Under the pieces are notes generated by a model. The model searched no databases. It worked only from the letters and a program-made list of their open reading frames with translations, and was not told where the DNA came from. From contig CAJUIM010000004.1 of NCBI GenBank assembly GCA_910586275.1, positions 1 to 53,492 of the forward strand: a DNA stretch of 53,492 nt, given 5' to 3'. Position numbers and translations under genes: made by a program. Positions 23,981 through 32,347 of the stretch are shown piece by piece (the first letter of the stretch is position 1; each line of letters begins with the position of its first letter). This stretch comes from an uncultured Lachnospiraceae bacterium. GTDB taxonomy: Bacteria; Bacillota; Clostridia; Lachnospirales; Lachnospiraceae.

Positions 23981-25426
23981 ATGAAAAAGATATTGTTTGT
24001 TGCATCGGAAGGTGTACCGTTCATTAAAACGGGAGGTTTGGCAGATGTAGTAGGGTCTCTGCCGAAATGTGTGGATAAGGAATATTTTGACGTACGGGTC
24101 ATGATTCCGAAGTATACTTGCATGACGCAGGAAATGAAGGATAAAATGACCTATAAGACCCATTTTTATATGGATTTTAACTGGAAGAACGAATATGTGG
24201 GAATTATGGAAGCGGAGCATGAAGGAGTGACTTATTATTTCATTGACAATGAAATGATGTTCTCGGGTTTTCGGCCGTACAGCGACAATGTTTTGGATGA
24301 AATCACGAAATTTTCATTTTTCTCCAAGGCGTCTTTGTCCGCACTTCCTTTAATTGATTTCCGTCCGGATATCATCCATTGTCATGACTGGCAGACAGGC
24401 CTTGTCCCGGTATATCTGAAGGAGCGTTTTCAGGGAAATGAATTTTTCCGCGGCATTAAGACCGTCATGACAATCCACAATCTGAAATTCCAAGGGAAAT
24501 GGGATGTGAAGACAGTGAAGTCCATTACCGGCCTGCCGGATTATTTCTTTACGCCGGATAAATTGGAAGCATATAAGGATGCGAATTTACTGAAGGGCGG
24601 TCTTGTTTATGCGGATGCGGTCACTACGGTGAGCGATACTTATGCGGAAGAGATTAAGACAGAGTTTTACGGAGAGGGCTTAAACGGCCTGCTGCAGGCA
24701 AGAAGCGGCGACCTGCGGGGCATTGTCAACGGGATTGACTATGATGACTTCAACCCGGAGACGGATAAGTATATTGAACATAATTACAATGCAGTGAACT
24801 TCCGCAAAGAGAAGATTAAGAATAAGCGTGCGCTGCAGGCAGAATTGGGGCTGGAGCAGGACGATAAGAAGATGCTTATCGGCATAGTGTCCAGACTGAC
24901 AGACCAGAAGGGATTTGACCTGATTGATTATATGATGGATCAGATATGTCAGGATGCGGTACAAGTTGTTGTATTGGGCACAGGAGAAGAACGTTACGAG
25001 AATATGTTCCGTCATTTCGACTGGAAATACCATGACAAGGTTTCTGCCAATATTTTCTATTCGGAGGCTTTGTCCCATAAGATTTATGCGGCCAGCGATG
25101 TGTTCCTGATGCCGTCTTTGTTCGAACCCTGCGGGCTTAGCCAGCTGATGGCGCTCCGTTACGGTACCGTACCGATCGTAAGGGAAACGGGAGGTCTGAA
25201 GGATACGGTAGAGCCATATAATGAATATGAGAATACAGGAACCGGCTTCAGCTTTAAGAACTACAATGCCCATGAGATGTTGGAAACCATCCGCTATGCG
25301 GAACGCATTTATTATGACAGAAAAAGAGAATGGAATAAAATGATAGACAGGGGAATGGCAGCTGATTTTTCATGGCAGGTATCCGCAAGGAAGTATCAGG
25401 AAATGTATGACTGGCTGATTGGCTAA
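23981..25426 (+). CDS. glgA: Glycogen synthase (ADP-glucose type)
   Basis: The 481-residue GT5 enzyme transfers glucose from ADP-glucose to glycogen. The N-terminal ADP-binding motif is FIKTGGLADVVGSLPK (KTGGL). Further motifs are IIHCHDWQTGLVPVYL, GIVNGIDYDDFNPETD, LIGIVSRLTDQKGFDL and the C-terminal SLFEPCGLSQLMALRYGTVP with the catalytic Glu, followed by ETGGLKDTV. ATG 23981 (MKKILFVASEG) is the homologous start, with AAGGAG upstream at longer spacing; the frame open from TTG 23957 is unlikely. No other glycogen genes are nearby; the flippase gene follows after 15 bp. Confidence 0.95.
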   Translation: MKKILFVASEGVPFIKTGGLADVVGSLPKCVDKEYFDVRVMIPKYTCMTQEMKDKMTYKTHFYMDFNWKNEYVGIMEAEHEGVTYYFIDNEMMFSGFRPYSDNVLDEITKFSFFSKASLSALPLIDFRPDIIHCHDWQTGLVPVYLKERFQGNEFFRGIKTVMTIHNLKFQGKWDVKTVKSITGLPDYFFTPDKLEAYKDANLLKGGLVYADAVTTVSDTYAEEIKTEFYGEGLNGLLQARSGDLRGIVNGIDYDDFNPETDKYIEHNYNAVNFRKEKIKNKRALQAELGLEQDDKKMLIGIVSRLTDQKGFDLIDYMMDQICQDAVQVVVLGTGEERYENMFRHFDWKYHDKVSANIFYSEALSHKIYAASDVFLMPSLFEPCGLSQLMALRYGTVPIVRETGGLKDTVEPYNEYENTGTGFSFKNYNAHEMLETIRYAERIYYDRKREWNKMIDRGMAADFSWQVSARKYQEMYDWLIG

Positions 25427-25441
25427 AGGACGGAACTGTTT

Positions 25442-27124
25442 ATGTCTGACAAGAAACAAGTGTCTCAGGGCAGCGGAAAGAGAGACAGCTTTATTATGCA
25501 GGCGGGCATTTTGGCAGCAGCATCGATAATCTGCAGGATTATCGGGCTGCTGTATAAAAGCCCGCTTACAGGGATTATCGGAGACGAAGGGAACGGTTAT
25601 TACAATACGGCGTATAACATTTATACCATTATCCTTCTGGTATCTTCATATAGCATTCCATCGGCAATCGCAAAGGTGCTTGCCCAAAGACTTGCGCTGA
25701 AAGAGTACCGTAATGCACAGCGTATTTTTAAATGTGCAATGCTTTACGTTATGGTAGTCGGAGGAGCCGCAAGTCTTGTGCTGTTTATATGGGCGCCTTT
25801 TTTTGTCATGGGAAATTCCGTTACGGTCCTCCGCTTTTTTGCGCCGACCATATTTTTTTACGGATTGCTTGGTGTGCTGCGGGGATACTTTCAGGCGCAC
25901 CGGACAATGCTTCAGACCTCTTTTTCGCAGATCTTGGAACAGATATTGAATGCCGCGGTCAGCATGGGGGCGGCATACGGATTAATGCAGATGGCGGCGG
26001 CACAGGGAGGCGACGGAAGCACGCAGGCCATGTATGGCGCCATCGGAAGCGCATTGGGCACAGGCTCCGGAGTATTGGCCGCTTTGCTTTTTATGACGGC
26101 AATCTATCTGATGAACAGGAAGACAATAAAAAGATGGGTGGAGAACGACAGGTCAAAATCGGAAGAATCTTACAGGGATATTTTCCGGATGATGATGTCG
26201 GTGGTGACTCCGTTCATTCTGAGTACCTGCATTTATAATCTTACCACCGCCTTGAATCAGACCATATATTCCCAAATGATGGTGCTCCAAAAGGGGATGG
26301 ATGAAGTGACGGCAACAGTCACTTATGGCATTATGGCAGGAAAGTCGGTGACAATTGCCAACATTCCGATTGCGTTGGCATCGGCAATGTCTGCGGCAAT
26401 CGTTCCTACCATTGCGTCTGCATATGCACAGGGTGCCGTGAGCAAGACAAAGAAGAAAGTGGCTTCTGCAATTAAAGTGACAATGTTGGTTTCCATTCCG
26501 GCCGCGGTGGGGATAGGGGTATTGGCAAAGCCGGTGGTAATGGCACTGTTCCCGCAGAAGGACTCATTGGAATTGGCTTCCCGGTTATTGATGACAGTGG
26601 CGGCCACTGTTGTTTTTTACGGGCTGTCCACATTGACCAATGCGGTTTTACAGGGGATTGGCAGGGTGAATACTCCGGTCATAAATGCCTTGGTGGCACT
26701 GGGCGTTCAGACGGCAATTCTTGTTCCTTTGCTTTACTATACGGAGGCCGGCATTTACGCAGTGGCGGCTGCCACAGTGGCATACTCTCTTCTGATGTGC
26801 ATACTGAACAATGCCTTTATGAGAAAATATCTGAACTATAAGCAGGAAATCGACAAGACTTTTTTGCGCCCTGCTTTTTCGGCCGTACTTATGGGGGCGT
26901 TGGCTTACGGTACATATGAGGGGATATGCTATTTACTGGAACTATTTATGGAATCCGAATATTTTGTAAATCTGATTGCCCTGACGGCAGCGGTGGCGGC
27001 GGGAGGATGCCTGTATTTTGTGCTTGTAATCAAACTGCGGGCCGTGAAAGCGGAGGACTTAAAAGCTTTGCCGAAGGGACAGTTGATCCTGAAGGTGGCG
27101 CGGAAACTGAGGCTGCTGGCCTGA
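25442..27124 (+). CDS. SpoVB/MurJ-type lipid flippase (MOP superfamily)
   Basis: The 560-residue polytopic protein has about 14 hydrophobic segments. The N-terminal ILAAASIICRIIGLLYKSPL and YYNTAYNIYTIILLVSSYSI are typical of the polysaccharide transporter/SpoVB/YtgP branch of the MOP superfamily, which moves undecaprenyl-linked sugars across the membrane. It may act in cell-wall or cortex synthesis. It is 15 bp downstream of glgA, probably co-transcribed. Its 3' end is only 14 bp from the convergent Nudix gene. Assignment to SpoVB versus MurJ/YtgP function cannot be made from sequence alone. Confidence 0.85.
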   Translation: MSDKKQVSQGSGKRDSFIMQAGILAAASIICRIIGLLYKSPLTGIIGDEGNGYYNTAYNIYTIILLVSSYSIPSAIAKVLAQRLALKEYRNAQRIFKCAMLYVMVVGGAASLVLFIWAPFFVMGNSVTVLRFFAPTIFFYGLLGVLRGYFQAHRTMLQTSFSQILEQILNAAVSMGAAYGLMQMAAAQGGDGSTQAMYGAIGSALGTGSGVLAALLFMTAIYLMNRKTIKRWVENDRSKSEESYRDIFRMMMSVVTPFILSTCIYNLTTALNQTIYSQMMVLQKGMDEVTATVTYGIMAGKSVTIANIPIALASAMSAAIVPTIASAYAQGAVSKTKKKVASAIKVTMLVSIPAAVGIGVLAKPVVMALFPQKDSLELASRLLMTVAATVVFYGLSTLTNAVLQGIGRVNTPVINALVALGVQTAILVPLLYYTEAGIYAVAAATVAYSLLMCILNNAFMRKYLNYKQEIDKTFLRPAFSAVLMGALAYGTYEGICYLLELFMESEYFVNLIALTAAVAAGGCLYFVLVIKLRAVKAEDLKALPKGQLILKVARKLRLLA

Positions 27125-27138
27125 TGCCGGCGGCAAAG

Positions 27139-28161
27139 CTAATTTTTCATTTTTTGATTCCAGAAATTCCCTAACAGCTTAAGTTCTTCCGGCTGTATGC
27201 AATGTTTTAAGGTGTTGTTGTTTATTTTTTCCAGGCAGGCGGAGTAATCCATCCAGAGCACGGATTCCACTTCGGCCTGCCGTAACGTCAGACAGGATAG
27301 GTCAATCGGTTTTTCATAGAGATAAACCGCGCTGCATTCCCTGTTATGGAAGGGCTTTCCATGAAATTCCCTATGGTCTTCGGTTTCCAGGAAGCCAATC
27401 GGCAGCAGGTCTTGGGGAGATGCATCCAGTCCCAGTTCTTCTTTCAGTTCCCGCAGCGCCGATTCTTCATAGCCGCAGCCGGCGGGAATATGTCCGGCGG
27501 AGGAAATATCATAGCATCCGGGGTAACTGTCCTTTGTCACGGATCGTTTCTGCAGAAGCACGTCGAAACTGCCTCTGTCGTTGGGGCGGACAATCCATAC
27601 ATGGGCGGTACGGTGCCTGTCCCCATAGAGGTGCACGAGAGAGCGTTCCCTCACTCTGCCGGTAGGATGTCCCTGCCGGTCTGTCAGGTCAAGCAGTTCC
27701 AAAGGGATTCCGTTGAGAACCGCTTCTTTTAAAATATTGTCCATATATTTCAGTTTCAGGCAGAAAAACGGTGCTTCCGCCTTTAAAAGTTCAAAAAATA
27801 TAAGATCTCCTTCCCAAAGATTCAGATGGGGGATGTTTGCTTTCGGAACCCATTCCAGCGTACCCTCGTTACATTCTTTCAAGGTGCCGGTAAATCCGTC
27901 TGCGGTATACAGACACATATGATAATCCGTGATATCATCGCAAAGAAATGTGACGATGCCGCGGAAACGGAATGAAGTCAGTGTCAGCCCGGTTTCCTCG
28001 TATGCTTCCCGCAGCAGGCAGTCATCGGGGCTTTCCCCGCTCTCAAAATGTCCGCCGATACCGATCCATTTATCCTTATTAATATCCGTTGTCTTTTTTA
28101 TCCGGTGCAGCATCAGATAAGAATCTTCTTTTTCTATGTAACAAAGCGTTGTTAAAGTCAT
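27139..28161 (-). CDS. Tandem Nudix hydrolase (two Nudix domains)
   Basis: The 340-residue protein joins two Nudix domains. The first (about residues 1-140) has the box GHFESGESPDDCLLREAYEE, like MutT-type 8-oxo-dGTP diphosphatases. The second (about 170-325) has GHIPAGCGYEESALRELKEE and resembles the YfcD/IPP-isomerase-like Nudix group, with HRTAHVWIVRP before the box. Both boxes keep the G-x5-E-x7-REUXEE pattern residues, so both may be active. The start at 28161 is chosen because GGAG lies 8 nt upstream; an ORF to 28212 lacks this. It is convergent with the flippase gene. Substrates are unknown. Confidence 0.85.
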   Translation of the reverse strand: MTLTTLCYIEKEDSYLMLHRIKKTTDINKDKWIGIGGHFESGESPDDCLLREAYEETGLTLTSFRFRGIVTFLCDDITDYHMCLYTADGFTGTLKECNEGTLEWVPKANIPHLNLWEGDLIFFELLKAEAPFFCLKLKYMDNILKEAVLNGIPLELLDLTDRQGHPTGRVRERSLVHLYGDRHRTAHVWIVRPNDRGSFDVLLQKRSVTKDSYPGCYDISSAGHIPAGCGYEESALRELKEELGLDASPQDLLPIGFLETEDHREFHGKPFHNRECSAVYLYEKPIDLSCLTLRQAEVESVLWMDYSACLEKINNNTLKHCIQPEELKLLGNFWNQKMKN

Positions 28162-28258
28162 GGCTTCATCTCCGTTTTTTCTAATAATATTAAGGTGTCT
28201 TGCAAAAAGCATTTTAAGATATGTATTTCCATCTGCCGTCAGCCAACGATGTACTAGA

Positions 28259-28287
28259 AGTATAGCACATTAAGTTATATTGTTAAA
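28259..28287 (-). promoter_or_regulatory. Possible promoter of the Nudix gene
   Basis: On the minus strand TGCTATACT (extended -10, 28267-28259) is preceded at 17 nt by TTTAAC (28287-28282). It lies in the divergent 372-bp gap 28162-28533 shared with the SASP gene. Confidence 0.5.
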
Positions 28288-28368
28288 TATGTTTGGCATT
28301 ATCTTCACGCAAATTAATTTTTGCTGAAATAGTCTGGAACATGCAGCGGAACCGTTCCAAAAATTACC

Positions 28369-28398
28369 GTAATAATAATTTTCCGTCCGTAAATACTA
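28369..28398 (+). promoter_or_regulatory. Candidate SigG promoter of the SASP gene
   Basis: GTAATA (28369-28374), a 17-nt spacer and AATACTA (28392-28398) resemble the forespore SigG pattern TGAATA-N17-18-CATACTA (6 of 7 at -10). SASP genes are SigG-dependent in Bacillus. The resulting leader would be about 130 nt and highly structured. Confidence 0.45.
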
Positions 28399-28487
28399 AC
28401 ATCAAGATAAGCGATAAAGTTCATGCTTAAATCGGATGCGGAAACGTATTTGAGATAAGCAGCAGACGGACGGAAATTGCTTATCTC
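28378..28487 (+). repeat. Interleaved inverted repeats in the SASP leader
   Basis: TTTCCGTCCGT (28380-28390) is perfectly complementary to ACGGACGGAAA (28466-28476). GAGATAAGCA (28452-28461) is perfectly complementary to TGCTTATCTC (28478-28487). A further AAGATAAGC near 28405-28415 can also pair with GCTTATCT. The alternatives are mutually exclusive in part, so the leader RNA could switch between folds. Confidence 0.5.
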
Positions 28488-28533
28488 GAATATAGATAGC
28501 GAAAGCGCGAAATAATAAACGGAGGTGAAAGAG

Positions 28534-28734
28534 ATGGCAAACAGCAGATCTAATAGAGTAGAAGTTCCTGAAGCTAAGGCAGCTATGGATCGTTTTAAAA
28601 CCGAGGTCGCTTCAGAATTGGGTGTTAACCTGAAAGAAGGATATAACGGTGATTTGACGTCTAAGGAAGCAGGGTCTATCGGCGGTGAGATGGTCCGCAG
28701 AATGATCCAGAAGCAAGAAGAACAGATGAAATAA
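28534..28734 (+). CDS. Alpha/beta-type small acid-soluble spore protein
   Basis: The 66-residue protein has the alpha/beta SASP pattern: RFKTEVASELGVNL contains the GPR protease cleavage region (TE followed by VA), and LTSKEAGSIGGEMVRRMI matches the conserved second half. These proteins coat spore DNA and protect it. GGAGGTG lies 5 nt before ATG 28534; a start at 28525 would overlap this site. It is followed by a strong terminator, indicating high, monocistronic expression. Its leader is unusually structured. Confidence 0.96.
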   Translation: MANSRSNRVEVPEAKAAMDRFKTEVASELGVNLKEGYNGDLTSKEAGSIGGEMVRRMIQKQEEQMK

Positions 28735-28751
28735 CCATAAACGGTTATGGG

Positions 28752-28783
28752 GGAGGATGCTCTTAAGGGCATCCTCCTTTTTA
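28752..28783 (+). terminator. Rho-independent terminator of the SASP gene
   Basis: A perfect 9-bp stem (28752-28760 with 28769-28777) with an 8-nt loop is followed by TTTTT. Confidence 0.9.
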
Positions 28784-28872
28784 TGCACACAGGCACCCCG
28801 AGGAAGTATGTCAGCAGAAGCTGACGGGTGCCTGGCGCGGGAGCAGCGGAGAAGGTCATTCCCCTGCTCGAT
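28782..28872. repeat. Two-hairpin element, copy 1
   Basis: Directly after the SASP terminator, TATGCACA leads into hairpin 1: AGGCACCC (28791-28798) pairs with GGGTGCCT (28826-28833), and inside GTCAGC-AGAA-GCTGAC (28810-28825) forms a tetraloop stem. Hairpin 2 pairs GAGCAG (28841-28846) with CTGCTC (28864-28869). A second copy with the same order of blocks and different but compatible stem sequences follows the pckA terminator (38901-38988). Orientation of any transcript is unknown. Confidence 0.6.
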
Positions 28873-28883
28873 TGCACACAGGA

Positions 28884-29528
28884 TCATTGGAACAATTCCA
28901 TAAACAGCCTGCGTGCATCGTCAAACCCTTGCTGGTAGGCGGCCGCGCCGTACTCTGCACCGGCCGCGTTAGCTGCGGAAATTGCTTTGTCCACAGCGGA
29001 TCTCTGTTCGTCATTTAAATTCTGCCGGCCTAATTTCTCAACTTCTTCTTCGCATTTTCTGGAGGCGTTTTGGTATTCCTCATTGCAGGCCAGCATCTTT
29101 TCCAAAGAATGGCATTTGCGGAATTCAAAGAAATTTTCTAAAAGGCAGTCCTCGTCCTGCCGGTCCTTTCGGTTCTTTCCGGCGGAAGTGATGTAATTCT
29201 TTATGACTTTGTCAATTCCGGCGGCTTTAGGGCTGTGGTATTCTTTTTCAAGGACTTTGTACAGCTGGAAGCCAATCAGGACGCCTACCTGTAAATAGAC
29301 ATCGCTGTGTGTCAGGGCAAGGTCTGATATGGCATCCTGCAGCGCGGGATCGGTTTTGTCCGCGGTTGGGAATAAAGTTTCCAATTTTGCATAAACTTCT
29401 TTATAGGATGCGCTTATCCTTTCTTCATACGAATCGGTGATGGATGATGTGGATTCCGAACCATATAAAAAATAAGCGGCGATACGGCTTATGTCTATGC
29501 GGTCCAGAATTTTTGTAAATTCTGTCAT
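28884..29528 (-). CDS. Hypothetical protein, mostly helical
   Basis: The 214-residue protein is not recognised with certainty. It begins MTEFTKILDRIDISRIAAYF and appears almost entirely alpha-helical. A middle segment is SDVYLQVGVLIGFQLYKVLE, a charged region follows, and the Ala/Gly-rich C-terminus is AAYQQGFDDARRLFMELF. No signal peptide, membrane segment or catalytic motif is obvious. AAGGAAGAG precedes ATG 29528, so it looks translated. It resembles the small helical hypothetical proteins common in Lachnospiraceae. It is convergent with the SASP gene, with the two-hairpin element between them. Confidence 0.75.
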   Translation of the reverse strand: MTEFTKILDRIDISRIAAYFLYGSESTSSITDSYEERISASYKEVYAKLETLFPTADKTDPALQDAISDLALTHSDVYLQVGVLIGFQLYKVLEKEYHSPKAAGIDKVIKNYITSAGKNRKDRQDEDCLLENFFEFRKCHSLEKMLACNEEYQNASRKCEEEVEKLGRQNLNDEQRSAVDKAISAANAAGAEYGAAAYQQGFDDARRLFMELFQ

Positions 29529-29622
29529 CTGAATCTCTTCCTTTCTGTCTTATATTTCCTTTTTATGTTATATCGAATAAATCACAATATAAGGTTTACA
29601 CATATTCTTGAAGTATACATAT

Positions 29623-29631
29623 ATTATAGCA
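29623..29631 (-). promoter_or_regulatory. Possible extended -10 promoter of the hypothetical gene
   Basis: On the minus strand TGCTATAAT (29631-29623) is an extended -10 element about 95 nt upstream of the start at 29528. No good -35 was found. Confidence 0.45.
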
Positions 29632-29816
29632 CAAATATTAGAGGTTTGGTAGGGGTAATGACTATTTTGAATTGTGAAAATTATGAAGTTTTTGTGAAAT
29701 GATTGCTAACTTTGCGGATTCGTGTTAATTTTGTATGGAGAAAGTAAGCCGGCAGGGAAAAGCGGCTGCACATAGGAAAGGGCATCTTAAGTGCCGTAAA
29801 ATAGCGGGAGGTGTAT

Positions 29817-31184
29817 ATGCGGTTACCGGGAGATTATGAATACAGTGATTCACGGCTATCGATGAAATATATGGCGGCAGGCGTCAGTCTCTGCCTACTG
29901 TTGATTTTAGGCGTGGTTATATGGACGAATAAGGAAGCGGATGCAAGGAGGCATAAGGAAAAGCAGGAGACGGAAACTCCTGTTTTGGTTTTGGAGCATG
30001 AAGGGGGCGGACGGGCAGGAAATCAGCCGACCGGTGCAGGCGGGCCGGATACGGCGGATGGAGAAGCAACGGGAACCGGCGGTCCGGGTGCGGCGAACGG
30101 AGAAGCGGCAGGGAACGGCGGGGAAACAGGAACATCGGCAGATACAGTTCCGGCAGAGGCTGTGATGGGCTTTAACGGATCGAAGTCCATGGAAATGGTA
30201 GAACGTCTTTATGCGGAACACAGACTGGTCGCTTCGGACTTGGATTTTTGGGATATGTTCCCGGAAACGCCGCCGGATTATATGCAGGGGGCACTGCAGG
30301 ACGAAACGGAAGGAAGTATGCAGGGCGGCACGGAAGAGCCGAAAGATAAATATGCCCGTTATGAGGAAGAGGCAGAAAAAGAGTCTCAGATGGAAGAAGA
30401 GAAAGCTAAGCAGGATCCGTCTAAAGATGGGAAGCATACGCTGGTCAGGCTGTCCGACGGGGAGGAAGAGTGGGTGCTTATCAATCCGTATCTGGAAAAA
30501 AATACTTATGATTTCAGCAATCTGACGATGCGGCAGAAGCAGCTTGCCTACTATGCAGACGGAAATACTTATTCCTATGTGGGCGCAGATCTTTCCAAAT
30601 ATAACGAGGAAGTGGATTTTCAGGTTCTGAAAGAGTCCGGTGTTTCCTTTGTGATGCTCCGGCTGGGGATGCGCGGCTATGGCAGCGGAGAACTGATGCC
30701 GGACGAGAGGTTTGCAGAGTATATGGCTAAGGCTATGGAAGCGGAACTGAACATAGGAGTATATTTCTATTCACAGGCAATTACGGAGGAAGAGGCGGCT
30801 GAAGAGGCCAATTTTGTCATACAGAATCTGGAAAATTACCCGATTACTTATCCGGTCGCCTTCGACATGGAATATGTGGCCAACGATACGGCACGGGTGG
30901 AATCGCTGACAAGGGAAGAAAAGACAAACATGGCGAAAGTGTTTCTGGACACGGTCAAGGAGGCGGGGTATCAGCCGATGGTTTACGGCACGAAGGAATG
31001 GCTGCTGAAACATGTGGATCTGACCAAACTCACCGAGTACGACATTTGGCTTTCTCAGCAGGAAGATGTGCCGGATTACCCATATCAGTTTCAGATGTGG
31101 CAGTATTCCAAAGAAGGGAATCTGAACGGGGTAAACGGCGATGTGAACTTAAATATCAGTTTTGTGGATTATTCGGAAAAATAG
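29817..31184 (+). CDS. Membrane-anchored GH25 lysozyme-like protein
   Basis: The 455-residue protein has a short cytoplasmic start, a transmembrane helix (YMAAGVSLCLLLILGVVIW) and a long Gly/Ala/Glu-rich linker. The C-terminal GH25 domain (about residues 255-455) has YVGADLSKYNEEVDF for the first catalytic Asp and PVAFDMEYV for the Asp-x-Glu pair. GH25 enzymes cleave the glycan chain of peptidoglycan. GGGAGGTG lies just before ATG 29817. The last 29 bp overlap the convergent AP2-like gene. No sporulation-specific feature is visible, so its role could be in growth or spore development. Confidence 0.9.
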   Translation: MRLPGDYEYSDSRLSMKYMAAGVSLCLLLILGVVIWTNKEADARRHKEKQETETPVLVLEHEGGGRAGNQPTGAGGPDTADGEATGTGGPGAANGEAAGNGGETGTSADTVPAEAVMGFNGSKSMEMVERLYAEHRLVASDLDFWDMFPETPPDYMQGALQDETEGSMQGGTEEPKDKYARYEEEAEKESQMEEEKAKQDPSKDGKHTLVRLSDGEEEWVLINPYLEKNTYDFSNLTMRQKQLAYYADGNTYSYVGADLSKYNEEVDFQVLKESGVSFVMLRLGMRGYGSGELMPDERFAEYMAKAMEAELNIGVYFYSQAITEEEAAEEANFVIQNLENYPITYPVAFDMEYVANDTARVESLTREEKTNMAKVFLDTVKEAGYQPMVYGTKEWLLKHVDLTKLTEYDIWLSQQEDVPDYPYQFQMWQYSKEGNLNGVNGDVNLNISFVDYSEK

Positions 31185-31980
31185 AATAAATCTTAGGAGA
31201 AATCTTAAGGCGTGAGTAAATATCGGCATATGCCGCAGGAGACAGCCCCTCAATATAATTGAGCGGAAAATTGCGGTTTATGCCGTTTTTTTTCAGGATA
31301 TCCACGGCTTTGTTATAGGCAATGGCAGCCTCTTCTTCGGTTTCGTAGATGCCTACCACATAGCTGCTCCGTATATGCACTTTGACTTTGAAACGGCAGC
31401 CGTACTTTCCGTCCGCAGGACAGAGAGGCAGTCTGGTGATGCCATGAAAACGATTGAGAATTTCGATGTTTTCATAGCGGAAATCCGTATTGTCCCCATT
31501 AATGAAACGATAGTCTTTTCCCGCAACCGCGTAATTTTTCACGCCGTACCGATTCAGGATACCGAACTGCATGCCATAGTCATTGACATAAAGATGTCCT
31601 CCCCGGCGCATGATTTTTTTCCCTGAGTAATAAAACAGATCGTCAATGTCGAATTTCAGCGGATGGGAAGGCTCTATATAATATAAGAAAAACTTCTTTT
31701 TCAGATAAATCGGGGTAGGGAAATAAATACCGTTGTCACGGAAATTTACCAAAGATACCCATTTGCCGAAAGAAAGAGGGGAGGAAGGGGTATAGTCTTC
31801 GATGGACAGGGAGCAGTCCGTAATGACGGCATTGGCTGCCAAATAGGCATGATGCGCCTGTAGGGCATTCTCAAAGCTTCCAAGGCTTATGTGTTTTCCG
31901 TGAAAGGTGACAGAGGCGCGGTAAATGGCTGTGCCGTCTTTTTTCTTAGCGGGGTAAACGCCGGGCAGACGATTGTTCAT
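31156..31980 (-). CDS. AP2-like / degenerate HNH protein
   Basis: The 274-residue protein has two AP2-like repeats: an N-terminal one (LPGVYPAKKKDGTAIYRASV, GKHISLGSFENALQAHHAY) and a C-terminal one (GCRFKVKVHIRSSYVVGIYE, TEEEAAIAYNKAVDIL). Between them FINGDNTDFRYENIEILNRF resembles the HNH region of homing-type endonucleases, but the leading His is not in its usual place. Such AP2/HNH proteins derive from mobile endonucleases; this one may be a domesticated DNA-binding protein. AAAGGAG lies 7 nt before ATG 31980, so the longer frame to 32013 is rejected. It overlaps the GH25 gene tail to tail. Confidence 0.75.
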   Translation of the reverse strand: MNNRLPGVYPAKKKDGTAIYRASVTFHGKHISLGSFENALQAHHAYLAANAVITDCSLSIEDYTPSSPLSFGKWVSLVNFRDNGIYFPTPIYLKKKFFLYYIEPSHPLKFDIDDLFYYSGKKIMRRGGHLYVNDYGMQFGILNRYGVKNYAVAGKDYRFINGDNTDFRYENIEILNRFHGITRLPLCPADGKYGCRFKVKVHIRSSYVVGIYETEEEAAIAYNKAVDILKKNGINRNFPLNYIEGLSPAAYADIYSRLKISPKIYSIFPNNPQN

Positions 31981-32060
31981 GGCACGGCTCCTTTCTCTTC
32001 CGGGCAGCGGCATAGCGGCGGGAGGCCTTTCTGCGGTCTGCCTTGGAATGGTTTCTTCTG

Positions 32061-32089
32061 ATTATAGCATTTCGGAAGGGGTTTGAAAA
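32061..32089 (-). promoter_or_regulatory. Promoter of the AP2-like gene
   Basis: On the minus strand TTTTCA (32089-32084), 17 nt, then TATAAT (32066-32061) with an upstream TGC, giving an extended -10. The 367-bp gap 31981-32347 holds this and, near 32215-32330, AT-rich DNA with the palindromes TACATT/AATGTA and TGAGGG/CCCTCA before the hydrolase gene. Confidence 0.6.
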
Positions 32090-32347
32090 GAAGGCTTGAG
32101 GGTATATTGCAGTGATACGGTATGTGTTGCATGAGGTTCATGGTGTTTGCCAATCGACATTTTTTTCTTCTAATCGTCATTAATTTAACCAAAAGAAAAC
32201 AATTTTAGAAATATTTTAGATATAATTTTTGGACTTCCTGTATAAAATATTAAAGAAGTATTACATTTGTATGACACGAATGTATTAAATTGAGGGTCAT
32301 AAGCGCATAGCCGTCCCTCAAAATCAAAAATGAAGAGGAAGAAAAAA

